This document shows positions 7,047-14,151 of a DNA stretch of 15,748 bases, piece after piece. The DNA comes from JAVDCA01 sp035764045 (GTDB lineage Bacteria > Pseudomonadota > Alphaproteobacteria > Rhizobiales > Xanthobacteraceae): NCBI GenBank assembly GCA_035764045.1, contig DASTZX010000421.1:1-15748 (forward strand), read 5' to 3'. The stretch's first letter is position 1; the number at the start of each line of letters is the position of its first letter. Below the pieces are notes generated by a model. That model searched no databases, was not told the origin of the DNA, and saw nothing but the letters and a program-made list of their open reading frames with translations. Made by a program: the position numbers and the translations under genes.

Positions 7047-7910
7047 ATGACACGTCCCGTCTTCCGCTTCGCTCCCAGCCCGAACGGCTTCCTGCATCTC
7101 GGGCATGCCTATTCGGCGCTGCTCAACGTCGATCTCGCGCGCGCCGCGGGAGGCCGGTTCCTGCTGCGCATCGAGGACATCGATGCGACCCGCTGCCGGC
7201 CCGAGTACGAGCTTGCGATCTACGAGGACCTTGCCTGGCTGGGGCTCGCCTGGGAGGAGCCGGTGCGGCGGCAATCCGACCAGTTCGAAGCGTATCGCTC
7301 CGCGCTCGCGCGGCTCGATGCCATGGGGCTGATCTATCCGAGCTTCGAGAGCCGCGCCGAGATCGCCCGGCTGGTCGCCGCGCGCGAGCAGGAGAAGCCG
7401 TGGCCGCGCGATCCGGACGGCGCGCCCCTATACCCGGGCCGCGCGCGGGTGCTGGCCGCCGAGGAGCGCGCGCGCCGCGTCGCGGCGGGCGAGCCCTATG
7501 CGCTGCGCCTCGACATCGAGGCGGCGCTCGCGCGTACCGGTCCGCTCGGCTGGCGCGAGATCGGTTCGGACGGCGCCATCACCGCGGTTGCGGCGGATCC
7601 GGCCGCCTGGGGCGACGTGGTCCTCGCCCGCAAGGAGACGCCCACGAGCTATCATGTCTCGGTGGTGATCGATGACGCCGCGCAGGGCATCACGCACGTG
7701 GTGCGCGGCAGCGACCTCTTCGCCGCCACCAGCCTGCACCGGCTGTTGCAGGTGCTGCTCGGCCTGCCTGAGCCGGCCTATCGTCACCACCGCCTCATCC
7801 TCGACGCGCAGGGGCGCAAGCTCGCCAAATCGACCCAGGCGACCGGCGTGCGCGAGCTGCGCGCTGCGGGCGCTACGCCCGCGGACATCCGCCGCATGGT
7901 AGGGCTCTGA
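7047..7910 (+). CDS. gluQRS: Glutamyl-queuosine tRNA(Asp) synthetase
   Basis: The 287-residue protein is a paralogue of the catalytic half of glutamyl-tRNA synthetase without an anticodon-binding domain, the hallmark of GluQRS. It activates glutamate and attaches it to the queuosine base at the wobble position of tRNA(Asp). Visible motifs are FAPSPNGFLHLGHA (HIGH signature, H17-LG-H20), RIEDIDATR (about 46-54), HVVRGSDLFAATS and KLAKS (258-262, the KMSKS equivalent). The start ATG 7047-7049 follows a weak ribosome site. A much longer open frame upstream (from 6207) is antisense to the glycosylase gene and is rejected. The zinc-binding cysteines known from E. coli GluQRS are absent: the matching region reads YPSFESRAEI, and the whole protein has a single cysteine, at about residue 53. 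The end of the gene is part of a 13-base tandem repeat. Confidence 0.95.
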   Translation: MTRPVFRFAPSPNGFLHLGHAYSALLNVDLARAAGGRFLLRIEDIDATRCRPEYELAIYEDLAWLGLAWEEPVRRQSDQFEAYRSALARLDAMGLIYPSFESRAEIARLVAAREQEKPWPRDPDGAPLYPGRARVLAAEERARRVAAGEPYALRLDIEAALARTGPLGWREIGSDGAITAVAADPAAWGDVVLARKETPTSYHVSVVIDDAAQGITHVVRGSDLFAATSLHRLLQVLLGLPEPAYRHHRLILDAQGRKLAKSTQATGVRELRAAGATPADIRRMVGL

Positions 7911-7940
7911 AAATGGGCGCTAAAACCGGGCTCTAAAACC
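7902..7940. repeat. Three 13-base tandem repeats across the gluQRS stop
   Basis: Units are GGGCTCTGAAAAT (7902-7914), GGGCGCTAAAACC (7915-7927) and GGGCTCTAAAACC (7928-7940). The last two differ at one base, and the first is more diverged and contains the gluQRS stop codon TGA. Function unknown; probably a local slippage or duplication product. Confidence 0.6.
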
Positions 7941-8001
7941 AGCCTCGGCCTCGGTAGTTCCCCCGCAATATTCATGCAATGCTTGCGGCCGAGGGGTGGT
8001 G

Positions 8002-9198
8002 ATGGCCAAGCGGACGAAACGCAAAGCACGAGCGCGAAAGCCGGCGCCGCGGCGCCGCGCGTCGACGCGCGCCGTCGAGGCAGCGCTCGCCGGCTTCGCG
8101 CACGACATTCGCACCCCGCTCACCGGCATCATCGCCATCGGCGAGCTGCTCGCGGCGTCCGAGCTCGGCGAGCGCGAGCGGCGCTGGGTCGCCTCGCTCA
8201 AGGAGGCGGCCGAGCATATCGTCGCCTTGACGACGGTCGCGGTCGACGCCGCGCGGGCCGGCACCCGCGCGCTGGCGTTGCGGCGCGAGCGCTTCGATGC
8301 CCACGCGCTCGCCCAGTCCATCGCCGCCGCCTGCGCGGCCCGCGCCCAGGCCAAGGGTCTCGGCTGCAAGACCGCGATCGCGGCCGAATTCCCGGGCCAG
8401 GTGATCGGCGATCCGGTCCAGTTGCGGGCCGCGCTCGAGAACCTGATCGACAACGCCGTCAAGTTCACCGAGCGCGGCGACATCGTGCTGCGCATCTCGG
8501 CGGCGCGCGCCGGCCGCGAGCGATGGCGTCTCACCTTCACCATCGTCGACAACGGCATCGGCATGACGCCCACGGAGATGCGGCGGCTGTTTCGACCGTT
8601 CGCGCAGGCGAACGCGCGCATCGCCACCACCTTTGGCGGCGCGGGGCTCGGGCTGGTGCTCGTGAAGCGGCTCGCCGAAGCCATGGGCGGCAGCCTCAAG
8701 GTCGCGAGCCGCCGCGGCAAGGGCAGCACGTTCACCCTGAGCGTCGTGGTGGCGGCCGATCGCGAGCCCGTGGAGGGGCAGCGCGCCGCCGCCGCCGCCG
8801 CGGGCGGGCGCCGCGCTGCGCCGGGCCGCAGCCTGCGCATTCTCTGCGTCGAGGACAACCCGTATGGCCGGGTGATCCTCAAGACCATCCTCAACGAGCT
8901 CGGCCATCGTGTTGACTTCGTTGGCACCGGCGAGGGTGCGGTCGGCGCGGCGGCGCGTGGCGGCCATGATGCGGTGCTGATGGACGTGACGCTCCCGGAC
9001 ATCGACGGGATGGAGGCGACGCGCCGCATCCGGACGCTTGCGGGACCGCTGGGCCGCGTTCCGGTGATCGGCGTGTCCGGCCGCAGCAGCGCCGAGGAGG
9101 AAGCGCGCGCACGCGCCGCCGGGATGACCGGTTACCTGACCAAGCCGATCAGCCCGAGCAAGCTCAACACCTATCTGGCGACGCTCGCGGCGACCTGA
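8002..9198 (+). CDS. Soluble hybrid histidine kinase with receiver domain
   Basis: The protein has 398 residues from ATG 8002, with GAGGGG about 5 bases upstream; two in-frame GTG codons at 7996 and 7999 are alternatives. Residues 1-23 are strongly basic and predicted disordered. The dimerisation/phosphoacceptor domain follows immediately, with H34 in FAHDIRTPLTG. The HATPase domain shows the N box (ENLIDNAVKF, N151), the G1 box DNGIGMT, the F box LFRPFAQAN and the G2 box GGAGLGLVLVKRL. A linker rich in Ala/Gly (about 255-275) leads to a receiver domain with acidic pair E284-D285, phosphoacceptor D328 in LMDVTLPDIDG and K381 in LTKPI. There is no transmembrane, PAS or GAF sensor region, so the signal must come from a partner protein or through the short N-terminus. 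No separate output regulator adjoins it. It is downstream of gluQRS and convergent with ecm. Confidence 0.93.
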   Translation: MAKRTKRKARARKPAPRRRASTRAVEAALAGFAHDIRTPLTGIIAIGELLAASELGERERRWVASLKEAAEHIVALTTVAVDAARAGTRALALRRERFDAHALAQSIAAACAARAQAKGLGCKTAIAAEFPGQVIGDPVQLRAALENLIDNAVKFTERGDIVLRISAARAGRERWRLTFTIVDNGIGMTPTEMRRLFRPFAQANARIATTFGGAGLGLVLVKRLAEAMGGSLKVASRRGKGSTFTLSVVVAADREPVEGQRAAAAAAGGRRAAPGRSLRILCVEDNPYGRVILKTILNELGHRVDFVGTGEGAVGAAARGGHDAVLMDVTLPDIDGMEATRRIRTLAGPLGRVPVIGVSGRSSAEEEARARAAGMTGYLTKPISPSKLNTYLATLAAT

Positions 9199-9210
9199 CG
9201 GTACGGCGAA

Positions 9211-9267
9211 TAGGGAGTGGCGAATAGCGAATGGTTCTTCGATCTACTCGCCATTCGCCATTCCCTA
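9211..9267. repeat. Long imperfect hairpin between convergent genes
   Basis: Arms of 24 bases (9211-9234 and 9244-9267) match at 20 positions in inverted orientation with a 9-base loop (TTCTTCGAT). Both arms are built from GCGAATAG/GCGAATGG-like units, and further such units extend to about 9283. It lies between the kinase stop (9196-9198) and the ecm stop (9273-9275), so it may end transcription from both sides. The unit array continues into the last codons of ecm. Confidence 0.7.
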
Positions 9268-9272
9268 CCTCG

Positions 9273-11234
9273 CTATTCGCTGTTCGCCCGCTCAACGATC
9301 TGCACGAGATCGGCCATGATGCGGTTGAGCTCGAAGTCCTTCGGCGTGTAGACGGCGGCGACGCCGAACTGCTTGAGCGCGCGCGCGTCCTCGGGCGGAA
9401 TGATTCCGCCGACCACCACCGGCGTATGGTCAAGGCCGGCCTCGCGCAGCCCCGCGACCACGTCCTTCACCAGCGGCAGATGCGAGCCTGAAAGGACCGA
9501 CAGCCCGACCACGTGCACATCCTCCTTGCTCGCCGCCTGCACGATCTCGGCCGGGGTGAGGCGGATCCCCTCGTAGATCACCTGCATGCCGGCATCGCGC
9601 GCCCGCACCGCGATCTGCTCGGCCCCGTTGGAATGGCCGTCGAGCCCGGGCTTGCCGACCAGGAAGGTCATGCGCCGGCCGAGCTTCTTCGAGACCCGGT
9701 CGACGGTGGCGCGCAGGTCGTCGAGACCGGTCGAGTCGTTGCGCATGCCGCGGCCGACCCCGGTCGGCGCGCGATACTCGCCGAAACCCTGGCGCAGCAC
9801 CGCGCCCCATTCGCCGGTGGTGACGCCGGCCTTGGCGCAGGCGATCGAGGCCGGCATGACGTTGCGGTTGTCGGCCGCGGCGCGGGCGAGCTCGGCGAGC
9901 GCCGCCTTGACCGCCTTGTCGTCGCGCGCGGCGCGCCACACCTCGAGCCGGCCGATCTGCTCGGCCTCGACGTGATCCGGCACGGTGAGGATCGAATCCT
10001 GGCCGGCCGACAAGGGCGAGTCCTCGGTTTCGACGAAGCGGTTGACGCCGATCACGGACTGCTCGCCGCGCTCGATCGCCTCGATCCGGCGCGTGTTCGA
10101 TTCGACGAGCTGCTGCTTCATGTAGCCGGTGTCGATCGCCGCAACCGCGCCGCCCATCTGGTCGATGCGGGCAAGCTCCTCGCGAACCTCCCGCTTGAGC
10201 GCATCGACCTTGCGCGCGATCTCGGCCGATCCGTCGAAAATGTCGCCGTAGTCGAGGAGATCGGTCTCGTAGGCGAGAATCTGCTGGAGCCGCAGCGACC
10301 ATTGCTGGTCCCACGGCCGGGGCAGGCCGAGCGCCTCGTTCCACGCCGGCAGCTGCACCGCCCGCGCGCGCGCCTTCTTCGACAGCGTCACGGCCAGCAT
10401 CTCGATCAGGATGCGGGCGATGTTGTTCTCCGGCTGCTGCTCGGTGAGGCCGAGCGAGTTGACCTGCACGCCGTAGCGAAAGAGCCGGTGCTTCGGATCG
10501 GCGACGCCGTAGCGGGCCGCCGTGATCTCGTCCCACAATTCCGCGAAGGCGCGCATCTTGCAAAGCTCGGTGACGAAGCGCAGCCCGGCATTGACGAAGA
10601 ACGAGATGCGCCCCACCACGGCGCCGAACTCATCGTCCGGCGCCTCGCCCGAGGCCTTCACCTTGTCGAGCACGGCGATTGCGGTCGCGAGCGCGAAGGC
10701 GAGCTCCTGCACCGGCGTCGCCCCCGCCTCCTGCAGGTGGTAGGAGCACACGTTCATCGGATTCCATTTCGGCATCTCCCGCGCCGCGAACAGGATCGTG
10801 TCCTGGGTGAGCCGCATCGAGGGCGCGGGCGGAAACACGTAGGTGCCGCGCGAGAGATACTCCTTGATGATGTCGTTCTGGGTCGTGCCCTGCAGCGCGG
10901 CGCGCGCAACGCCCTGCTCGTCGGCCAGCGCGACATAGAGCGCCATCAGCCACGCCGCCGTGGCGTTGATGGTCATCGAGGTATTCATCGCGCCGAGCGG
11001 GATGCCTTCGAACAGCGCGCGCATGTCGCCGAGGTGACAGATCGGCACGCCGACCTTGCCGACCTCGCCCTTCGCCTGCGGATGGTCGCTGTCGTAGCCG
11101 GTCTGCGTCGGCAGGTCGAATGCGACCGACAGGCCGGTCTGCCCCTTGGCGAGATTTTTGCGATAGAGCGCGTTCGAGTCGCGCGCGGTGGAATGGCCGG
11201 CGTAGGTGCGGAAGATCCAGGGCTTATCGCGCAT
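9273..11234 (-). CDS. ecm: Ethylmalonyl-CoA mutase (coenzyme B12-dependent)
   Basis: The 653-residue protein has the size and order of the methylmalonyl-CoA mutase large-subunit family: an N-terminal TIM-barrel substrate domain (RTYAGHSTARDSNALYR, GLSVAFDLPTQTGYDSDHP, GTTQNDIIKEYLSRGTYVFPP) and a C-terminal cobalamin domain with the DxHxxG signature (D532-G-H534-SNG), where His534 is the lower cobalt ligand. The N-terminus and the neighbouring ccr and mcd genes point to the ethylmalonyl-CoA-specific branch, which converts (2R)-ethylmalonyl-CoA to (2S)-methylsuccinyl-CoA in acetyl-CoA assimilation. It is complete, starting at ATG 11232-11234 with GGAG 4 bases upstream. It lies 21 bases downstream of a small membrane-protein gene, probably in one transcript. 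The last residues (ANSE) and the TAG stop are encoded by an intergenic repeat. A generic methylmalonyl-CoA mutase is the alternative. Confidence 0.94.
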   Translation of the reverse strand: MRDKPWIFRTYAGHSTARDSNALYRKNLAKGQTGLSVAFDLPTQTGYDSDHPQAKGEVGKVGVPICHLGDMRALFEGIPLGAMNTSMTINATAAWLMALYVALADEQGVARAALQGTTQNDIIKEYLSRGTYVFPPAPSMRLTQDTILFAAREMPKWNPMNVCSYHLQEAGATPVQELAFALATAIAVLDKVKASGEAPDDEFGAVVGRISFFVNAGLRFVTELCKMRAFAELWDEITAARYGVADPKHRLFRYGVQVNSLGLTEQQPENNIARILIEMLAVTLSKKARARAVQLPAWNEALGLPRPWDQQWSLRLQQILAYETDLLDYGDIFDGSAEIARKVDALKREVREELARIDQMGGAVAAIDTGYMKQQLVESNTRRIEAIERGEQSVIGVNRFVETEDSPLSAGQDSILTVPDHVEAEQIGRLEVWRAARDDKAVKAALAELARAAADNRNVMPASIACAKAGVTTGEWGAVLRQGFGEYRAPTGVGRGMRNDSTGLDDLRATVDRVSKKLGRRMTFLVGKPGLDGHSNGAEQIAVRARDAGMQVIYEGIRLTPAEIVQAASKEDVHVVGLSVLSGSHLPLVKDVVAGLREAGLDHTPVVVGGIIPPEDARALKQFGVAAVYTPKDFELNRIMADLVQIVERANSE

Positions 11235-11255
11235 GCCGCTCCGACCTGTGTCTCC

Positions 11256-11513
11256 CTAACGCCTGACCAGGCGCAGCACCACCAGCAGCACCACGGCGCC
11301 GGCGGCCGCAGTGAGGATCGCGTCCACCCAGATGTTCACGCCGATGCGGATATGGAAGTGGTCGAACAGCCAGCGCCCCACGAAGGCGCCCAGAATGCCG
11401 ATGATGATGTCGCCGATGATGCCGAGCCCGGTTCCATTGACGACCTTGCTGGCCAGCCAGCCCGCAACGAGGCCGACGACCAGGATCGCGATCAGACTAT
11501 GCATCCCCAGCAT
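11256..11513 (-). CDS. GlsB/YeaQ/YmgE family (transglycosylase-associated) small membrane protein
   Basis: The 85-residue protein starts at ATG 11511-11513, with GAGGAG 7 bases upstream. A second ATG three codons on (11502-11504) is less well spaced, and longer open extensions are non-coding. It has three hydrophobic segments: about 5-19 (LIAILVVGLVAGWLA), 29-47 (GIIGDIIIGILGAFVGRWLF) and 61-82. The glycine-rich GLGIIGDIIIGILGAFVGRWLF block is the hallmark of the family. These are inner-membrane proteins of unknown biochemical function, often linked to general stress or acid response. The gene precedes ecm by 21 bases on the same strand and is divergent from ccr, so its promoter region probably drives ecm as well. 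Confidence 0.9.
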   Translation of the reverse strand: MLGMHSLIAILVVGLVAGWLASKVVNGTGLGIIGDIIIGILGAFVGRWLFDHFHIRIGVNIWVDAILTAAAGAVVLLVVLRLVRR

Positions 11514-11538
11514 GGATTGGCTCCTCAGGTCCTTCATT

Positions 11539-11549
11539 GTGCATTGCGA
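11539..11549 (-). promoter_or_regulatory. Candidate operator upstream of glsB-like/ecm
   Basis: On the minus strand this reads TCGCAATGCAC, a near-palindrome around a central base. It matches the ccr-upstream palindrome TTGCAGTGCAA at 8 of 11 positions. It lies 25 bases before the ATG of the small membrane-protein gene that precedes ecm. Confidence 0.35.
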
Positions 11550-11683
11550 TATCGACGCTGGCAAACGCCGAGCGGGGCGGCGAGCGTTGAGACCACACCT
11601 GTTTTTCTGCTGACCCCACCCCCGCCGACCGGAGCCTAGCGGATTCGCGGGCCGACCGCCCCCGCCCCGCACCTTCATGTGGA

Positions 11684-11708
11684 GGAACCTTTCGCACTGC
11701 TTCGCGAT
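11684..11708 (+). promoter_or_regulatory. Weak EcfG-like promoter candidate upstream of ccr
   Basis: GGAAC (11684-11688), 16 bases, then CGAT (11705-11708). The alphaproteobacterial general-stress sigma factor EcfG recognises GGAAC-N16/17-CGTT, so the -10 part has one mismatch. It overlaps the approach to the TTGCAGTGCAA palindrome and points toward ccr. It could easily be chance. Confidence 0.25.
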
Positions 11709-11710
11709 TG

Positions 11711-11721
11711 TTGCAGTGCAA
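11711..11721. promoter_or_regulatory. Palindromic candidate operator upstream of ccr
   Basis: TTGCA-G-TGCAA is a perfect 11-base palindrome with a single central base, 58 bases before the ccr ATG. It fits the TGC-rich palindromes I recall for PhaR-type regulators of polyhydroxybutyrate and acetyl-CoA metabolism in alphaproteobacteria. Assignment to PhaR is an inference. Related sites lie upstream of glsB-ecm and mcd. Confidence 0.45.
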
Positions 11722-11778
11722 TAACTCCTGAGGCACACTCTGTGACCGGGGACCCGTCCGCCCGCAGGGAGGACCGCA

Positions 11779-13062
11779 ATGGCTTCCGTAACGCACCTCA
11801 AGACGCCGGCCGGCGCGGCGGCCAAAGACCTCTATGACATCGGCGAGGTGCCGCCGCTCGGTCATGTGCCGGCGAAAATGCACGCCTGGGCGATCCGCAA
11901 GGAACGCCACGGGCCGCCCGAATCGTCCATGCAGCTCGAAGTGGTGCCGACCTGGCGCATCGCCGACGACGAAGTGCTCGTCTACGTCATGGCAGGCGGC
12001 GTGAACTACAACGGCGTCTGGGCCGGCCTCGGCGTCCCGATCTCGCCGCTCGACGTGCACAAGAATCCCTTTCACATCGCGGGCTCGGACGCGGCCGGCG
12101 TCGTCTGGGCGATCGGCGGCAAGGTCAAGCGCTGGAAAGTCGGCGACGAGGTGATCGTCCACTGCAATCAGGACGACGGCGACGACGAGGACTGCAACGG
12201 CGGCGATCCGATGTTGTCCACCTCGCAGCGCATCTGGGGATACGAGACGCCGGACGGCTCCTTCGCCCAGTTCTGCCGCGTGCAGTCGCGCCAGCTGATG
12301 CCGAAGCCCAGGCATCTGACCTGGGAGGAGGCGGGCTGCTACACGCTCACGCTGGCGACCGCCTATCGCATGCTGTTCGGTCATCCGCCGCACACGCTCA
12401 AGCCCGGCGACAACGTGCTGGTGTGGGGCGGCAGCGGCGGCCTCGGCGTGTTCGGCGTGCAGCTCGCGGCCGCCGCGGGCGCGAACGCGATCGGCATCAT
12501 CTCCGACGAGACCAAGCGCGACTACGTCGTGCAGCTCGGCGCCAAGGGCACGATCAATCGCAAGGATTTCCACTGCTGGGGACAGATGCCGACTGTCAAC
12601 ACGCCCGAATACGACGCCTGGGTGAAGGAGGCGCGCAAGTTCGGCAAGGCGATCTGGGACATCACCGGCAAGCGCGACGTCGACATCGTGTTCGAGCATC
12701 CGGGCGAGCAGACCTTTCCGGTCTCCTGCCTGGTGGTCAAGCGCGGCGGCATGGTCGTGTTCTGCGCCGGCACCTCCGGCTACAACATCACCTTCGATGC
12801 GCGTTACGTCTGGATGCGGCAGAAGCGCATCCAGGGCTCGCACTTCGCCCACCTCAAGCAGGCGAGCGCCGCCAACCAGTTCGTGCTCGACCGCCGCATC
12901 GATCCCTGCATGAGCGAGGTCTTCGCCTGGGACAAGATCCCGCTCGCCCACCAGATGATGTGGAAGAACCAGCACAAGCCGGGCAACATGGCGGTGCTGG
13001 TCAATGCGCAGCGCCCGGGCCTGCGCAATTTCGAGGATGTCATCGAGGCGGGCGGCGGCTGA
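11779..13062 (+). CDS. ccr: Crotonyl-CoA carboxylase/reductase
   Basis: The 427-residue protein starts at ATG 11779 with GGGAGG 7 bases upstream. It is an NADPH-dependent medium-chain dehydrogenase/reductase that reductively carboxylates crotonyl-CoA to (2S)-ethylmalonyl-CoA, the defining step of the ethylmalonyl-CoA pathway. The N-terminus (KDLYDIGEVPPLGHVPAKMHAW) is diagnostic of the Ccr family. The NADPH loop is VWGGSGGLGVFGVQ (215-228). Residues equivalent to the CO2-holding set reported for Ccr appear to be N78 (GVNYNGVW), Y155-E156 (WGYETPDGSF) and H355 (GSHFAHL); this mapping is from memory. Length is normal and there is no zinc-site cluster of alcohol dehydrogenases. The gene is divergent from glsB-ecm and convergent with yihY. 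Regulation may involve the TTGCAGTGCAA palindrome at 11711-11721. Confidence 0.97.
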   Translation: MASVTHLKTPAGAAAKDLYDIGEVPPLGHVPAKMHAWAIRKERHGPPESSMQLEVVPTWRIADDEVLVYVMAGGVNYNGVWAGLGVPISPLDVHKNPFHIAGSDAAGVVWAIGGKVKRWKVGDEVIVHCNQDDGDDEDCNGGDPMLSTSQRIWGYETPDGSFAQFCRVQSRQLMPKPRHLTWEEAGCYTLTLATAYRMLFGHPPHTLKPGDNVLVWGGSGGLGVFGVQLAAAAGANAIGIISDETKRDYVVQLGAKGTINRKDFHCWGQMPTVNTPEYDAWVKEARKFGKAIWDITGKRDVDIVFEHPGEQTFPVSCLVVKRGGMVVFCAGTSGYNITFDARYVWMRQKRIQGSHFAHLKQASAANQFVLDRRIDPCMSEVFAWDKIPLAHQMMWKNQHKPGNMAVLVNAQRPGLRNFEDVIEAGGG

Positions 13063-13073
13063 TGGCAGAGCTA

Positions 13074-13146
13074 GCGCATGTCCCGGCGAAAGCCTGCCCC
13101 GGACTTGATCCGGGGTGGTCGCCGGTTCGCCGATAAGGACATGCGC
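13074..13146. repeat. Nested palindromic intergenic repeat
   Basis: Perfect 10-base outer arms (GCGCATGTCC at 13074-13083 and complement at 13137-13146) enclose 7-base arms CGGCGAA (13084-13090)/TTCGCCG (13126-13132) and an innermost CCCCGGA (13097-13103)/TCCGGGG (13109-13115) hairpin. It follows the ccr stop by 11 bases and probably helps end ccr transcripts. Confidence 0.7.
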
Positions 13147-13161
13147 CAATCATGAGTCTGG

Positions 13162-13195
13162 AGCATGTTCCGATTCCGCAGGCTCGGAACGTGCT
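13162..13195. terminator. Hairpin between convergent ccr and yihY
   Basis: Twelve-base arms AGCATGTTCCGA (13162-13173) and TCGGAACGTGCT (13184-13195), with one mismatch and a 10-base loop, end directly at the TAA of the minus-strand yihY gene (13196-13198). Without a T-run it is only a candidate bidirectional terminator. Confidence 0.5.
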
Positions 13196-14059
13196 TTAGA
13201 CGTCGACCTTGCGCGCCCTGCGCACGGCGTCGTTGAGCTCGCCGCCATAGACGAAGCTCGCCGCCGTCCAATAGAGAAAGACCAGCGCCGTCATCGCGGT
13301 GGCGAGGCCCGCATAGGTCGACACGTACGTCCCGGCGAAGCTCGCAAGGTAGCGGCCGAACCCGACGCCGGTGACGATCCACAGGATGAGCGTCGTCACG
13401 ATGCCGGGCGCGACATCGACCAGGCGGCGCCGCCCCGCCGGCAGCCATTTGTGCACCAGCACGAGCGCGATCAGGAGCACCACGCTCGCGACGCCGTAAC
13501 GCCACACCGTGAAGCTCTGCTCGATCGGCACCAGCCAGGCGAACGACCGGGCGAGCTGGCCGATCGTGCCGGTCGCGCCGACGATCATGAAGGAGAGCGC
13601 GATCAGGGCCGCCGCGCCGACCAGGACATAGCCGATCGATTCGAGCCGCAGCAGCCACCAAGGGCGCCATTCACTCTCCCCATAGGCACGGTTGAGGCCG
13701 ATGCGCAGGCTTTCCACGCCGCTCGACGAGAAATAGATCGCGAGCGCCACGCCGACCGTGAGCAGGCCGCCATGCGCATTGGTCAGCACGTGCGAAATCT
13801 CTCCCGCGATCGGCGCCGCGACGGCCTTCGGCCAGGCGTCGAGCAGGAGGGTCGCAACCTGGTCGGCGAGCTGCTGCGTACCCAGGAAGCCGGTGAGGGC
13901 GGTGATGAAGATCAGGAACGGGAACAGCGACATCAGTGCCGAGAGCGCGATGTGGCTCGCAATCGCCCAGCCGTCATCGCGCAGAAAGCCCAGATAGGCC
14001 TCATAGGCAATGTGCACGGAGTGCCGAAGCATTCGCACGGGCCGACTCGGTCGCGTCAT
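13196..14059 (-). CDS. yihY: YihY/virulence factor BrkB family inner-membrane protein
   Basis: The 287-residue protein starts at ATG 14057-14059, with GGGAAGG 8 bases upstream. A longer open frame to 14380 is antisense to mcd and rejected. It shows about six hydrophobic helices, including HIALSALMSLFPFLIFITAL, LLTVGVALAIYFSSSGV, GYVLVGAAALIALSFMIVG, GVASVVLLIALVLVHKWLP, GIVTTLILWIVTGVGFGRYL and TAMTALVFLYWTAASFVYGGELN. Family marks are the S-x-FPF near the first helix, the central FSSSGV...LN-AYG segment and the C-terminal Y-x-x-A-x-x-Y-G-x-E-L-N. The family was once called ribonuclease BN in error; its role is unknown, with transport or envelope function suspected. It is divergent from mcd and convergent with ccr. 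No evidence links it to the ethylmalonyl-CoA pathway besides position. Confidence 0.93.
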   Translation of the reverse strand: MTRPSRPVRMLRHSVHIAYEAYLGFLRDDGWAIASHIALSALMSLFPFLIFITALTGFLGTQQLADQVATLLLDAWPKAVAAPIAGEISHVLTNAHGGLLTVGVALAIYFSSSGVESLRIGLNRAYGESEWRPWWLLRLESIGYVLVGAAALIALSFMIVGATGTIGQLARSFAWLVPIEQSFTVWRYGVASVVLLIALVLVHKWLPAGRRRLVDVAPGIVTTLILWIVTGVGFGRYLASFAGTYVSTYAGLATAMTALVFLYWTAASFVYGGELNDAVRRARKVDV

Positions 14060-14151
14060 TCGCCCAGCCTTCCCGGATCGCCGCGCGATTGGCAAGCGCG
14101 TGCCGCAACGCTGCGCGCCATGATGTCGCCGAATGGCGGATTTGCAATTTT

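Noticed and set aside
7911..8001. Riboswitch or leader RNA before the histidine kinase
   Set aside because: The 90-base gap holds only the 13-base tandem units and a GC-poor patch; no conserved riboswitch element is recognisable.
9513..11639. Open frame of 708 codons on the plus strand opposite ecm
   Set aside because: The translation is rich in Arg, His, Asp and Val with no domain pattern; it is the usual antisense shadow of a high-GC gene, and ecm is certain.
13062..13136. Small open frame of 24 codons overlapping the ccr stop (TGATG)
   Set aside because: Its translation runs through the palindromic repeat and looks like repeat-derived peptide; there is no independent evidence of a gene.
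11497..13149. Open frame of 550 codons on the minus strand opposite ccr
   Set aside because: It covers ccr in antisense with low-complexity composition, while ccr has full family motifs and a ribosome site.
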